Of a stretch of DNA of 64,000 nt, positions 63,173-64,000 are shown in pieces. Every line of letters starts with the position of its first letter. The first letter of the stretch is position 1. The notes under the pieces are model-generated. The model made no database searches. It saw nothing but the letters and a program-made list of their open reading frames with translations, and was not told where the DNA came from. Position numbers and translations under genes: made by a program. This stretch comes from Rhopalosiphum padi (lineage: Eukaryota; Arthropoda; Insecta; Hemiptera; Aphididae), in assembly GCF_020882245.1 (NCBI RefSeq), contig NC_083600.1:46967019-47031018 (forward strand). Direction: 5' to 3'.

Positions 63173-64000
63173 TAGGGCTCGGATTTCAATGCATTTGCAT
63201 CTTTTTTTTGGGATATCTTACGCGATGCTTTCTAAGCTACAAATATGTTTCAAGTACTTCGCAATCTAACCACAATAATTTTTTGGGGCAGTTTTTTGCT
63301 TTTTTTGAATTATTAGTGGATTTCATCATTTTTGGGGTATTTTTTGACGGTTTTAATGCATTTTTTAATTTTTTAGGACATTTTTGACCTATTTGTCGTA
63401 TTATGACTAAAAAATTGACCTCATTGAAATATAAGTACTACAGAGTAGTATAGTACTACGTAATAAAAATTATTTTCATTTTGAACTATTTTAACTAATT
63501 TAACATCAGGTTTTCCGGTTTTTACAATCTTTATGTCACACCATCCAATTAGCCGATATTATTGCACACAACTAAACTTTTATCGGATTATTTTCTTATC
63601 GAGTGATAATATTATATCGGTGGTGCGCGTGGCCGATTGTCGGACGCTTTCAGTCGTGTTACATATTACGTCGAAGGTACTTACTGCAGGTGTATTTTAC
63701 ATGTTACATATTATTTTATGTATATTATTTAATTCGCATTTTATATTTGTATAAACGAAAATTAAAATGCCTAAAGTAAAGATGCCATATTCGGACCGAC
63801 TTCGTGGATACGTAAGAGAATATGGTAGTGATGTGTTTTCTACAGATGGTCAAATTTTACTTTGTAAAATATGTGAGGTGAAAGTTGCCGCTGGAAAAAA
63901 GTTTACAATTACTCAACATGTATCACGAGATAAGCACAAACAAGGATTACAACGACAAATTTCAGGTACACAAATTCAAAATTTATTAACATTATAAAAA
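63173..64000 (+). mobile_element. hAT-like transposon, left end
   Basis: The spacer/gene copy is interrupted between ATTATAAC (63165-63172) and TAGGGCTCGGATTTC. The uninterrupted sequence at about 16042-16060 continues as CTTATTGAG. TAGGG-type ends and an 8-bp candidate target duplication fit hAT elements. The right end lies beyond the window, so the duplication cannot be confirmed. Between 63180 and 63766 the sequence is T-rich with TTTTTGGGG-type runs and no gene. Confidence 0.6.
63767..63997 (+). CDS. Zinc-finger N-terminus of a hAT-type transposase
   Basis: Starts MPKVKMPYSDRL and continues with a BED/C2H2-like finger C-x2-C...H-x5-H (CKICEVKV to DKH), as in the N-termini of aphid hAT-like transposases and the hAT-derived CGGBP1 family. 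ATG at 63767 follows AAAATTAAA. The frame closes at 63997 after 76 codons, but a possible donor CAG-GTACAC at about 63964 suggests the first exon ends there and the transposase core follows beyond the window. The protein probably binds the element's ends. Confidence 0.6.
   Translation: MPKVKMPYSDRLRGYVREYGSDVFSTDGQILLCKICEVKVAAGKKFTITQHVSRDKHKQGLQRQISGTQIQNLLTL

Overview
The window is AT-rich, repeat-dense nuclear DNA of an insect, most likely an aphid (Hemiptera: Aphididae). The basis is base composition, spliceosomal introns, the transposon set (a Polinton/Maverick polB, a Ty3/gypsy element, hAT and Tc1/mariner/pogo MITEs) and, above all, a gene architecture I know only from aphids: secreted proteins built from dozens of miniature exons (the KQY/KHI cassette effectors of pea aphid and the bicycle genes of galling aphids). 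The species cannot be fixed from sequence alone. No rRNA, tRNA or CRISPR was seen.

Main content: a tandem array of minus-strand miniature-exon genes that no long ORF reveals. Gene A has its first exon at 2628-2751 and runs off the left edge. Gene B is apparently complete, 36309 down to 15525, about 20.8 kb for roughly 0.7 kb of coding sequence. It has a signal-peptide exon, exons of 45 and 30 bp, five tandem copies of a 9-bp exon, about twenty exons mostly of 9-18 bp, and a stop-containing last exon. Gene C shows only its last two exons (62646-63139), then a hAT-like insertion. All introns are phase 1 and all but one internal exon is a multiple of three, so exons can be lost, gained or reshuffled without changing frame. 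Genes A and B share promoter, signal peptide and much intron sequence but differ in the mature-protein exons, as expected of fast-evolving secreted (salivary-type) proteins. That role is inferred from architecture, not shown.

Layout: 1-2751 gene A 5' half (with a dead MULE transposase fragment in an intron); 2752-15524 non-coding spacer of MITEs and old internal repeats; 15525-36309 gene B, including a 1.33-kb tandem repeat at 27.6-34.0 kb; 36310-45162 spacer copy, a mosaic of spacer segments; 45163-51499 left half of a Polinton with a spliced zinc-finger/polB gene cut off after polymerase motif A; 51500-62645 third spacer copy with a young Ty3/gypsy element (57169-60946) that has a large in-frame internal deletion; 62646-63172 3' end of gene C; 63173-64000 start of a hAT-like transposon with a zinc-finger ORF.

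Most short ORFs in the window are chance or duplicates of spacer sequence and are not annotated as genes. Coordinates of segmental-duplication ends are good to tens of bases; exon ends follow GT/AG rules and are exact if the model is right.
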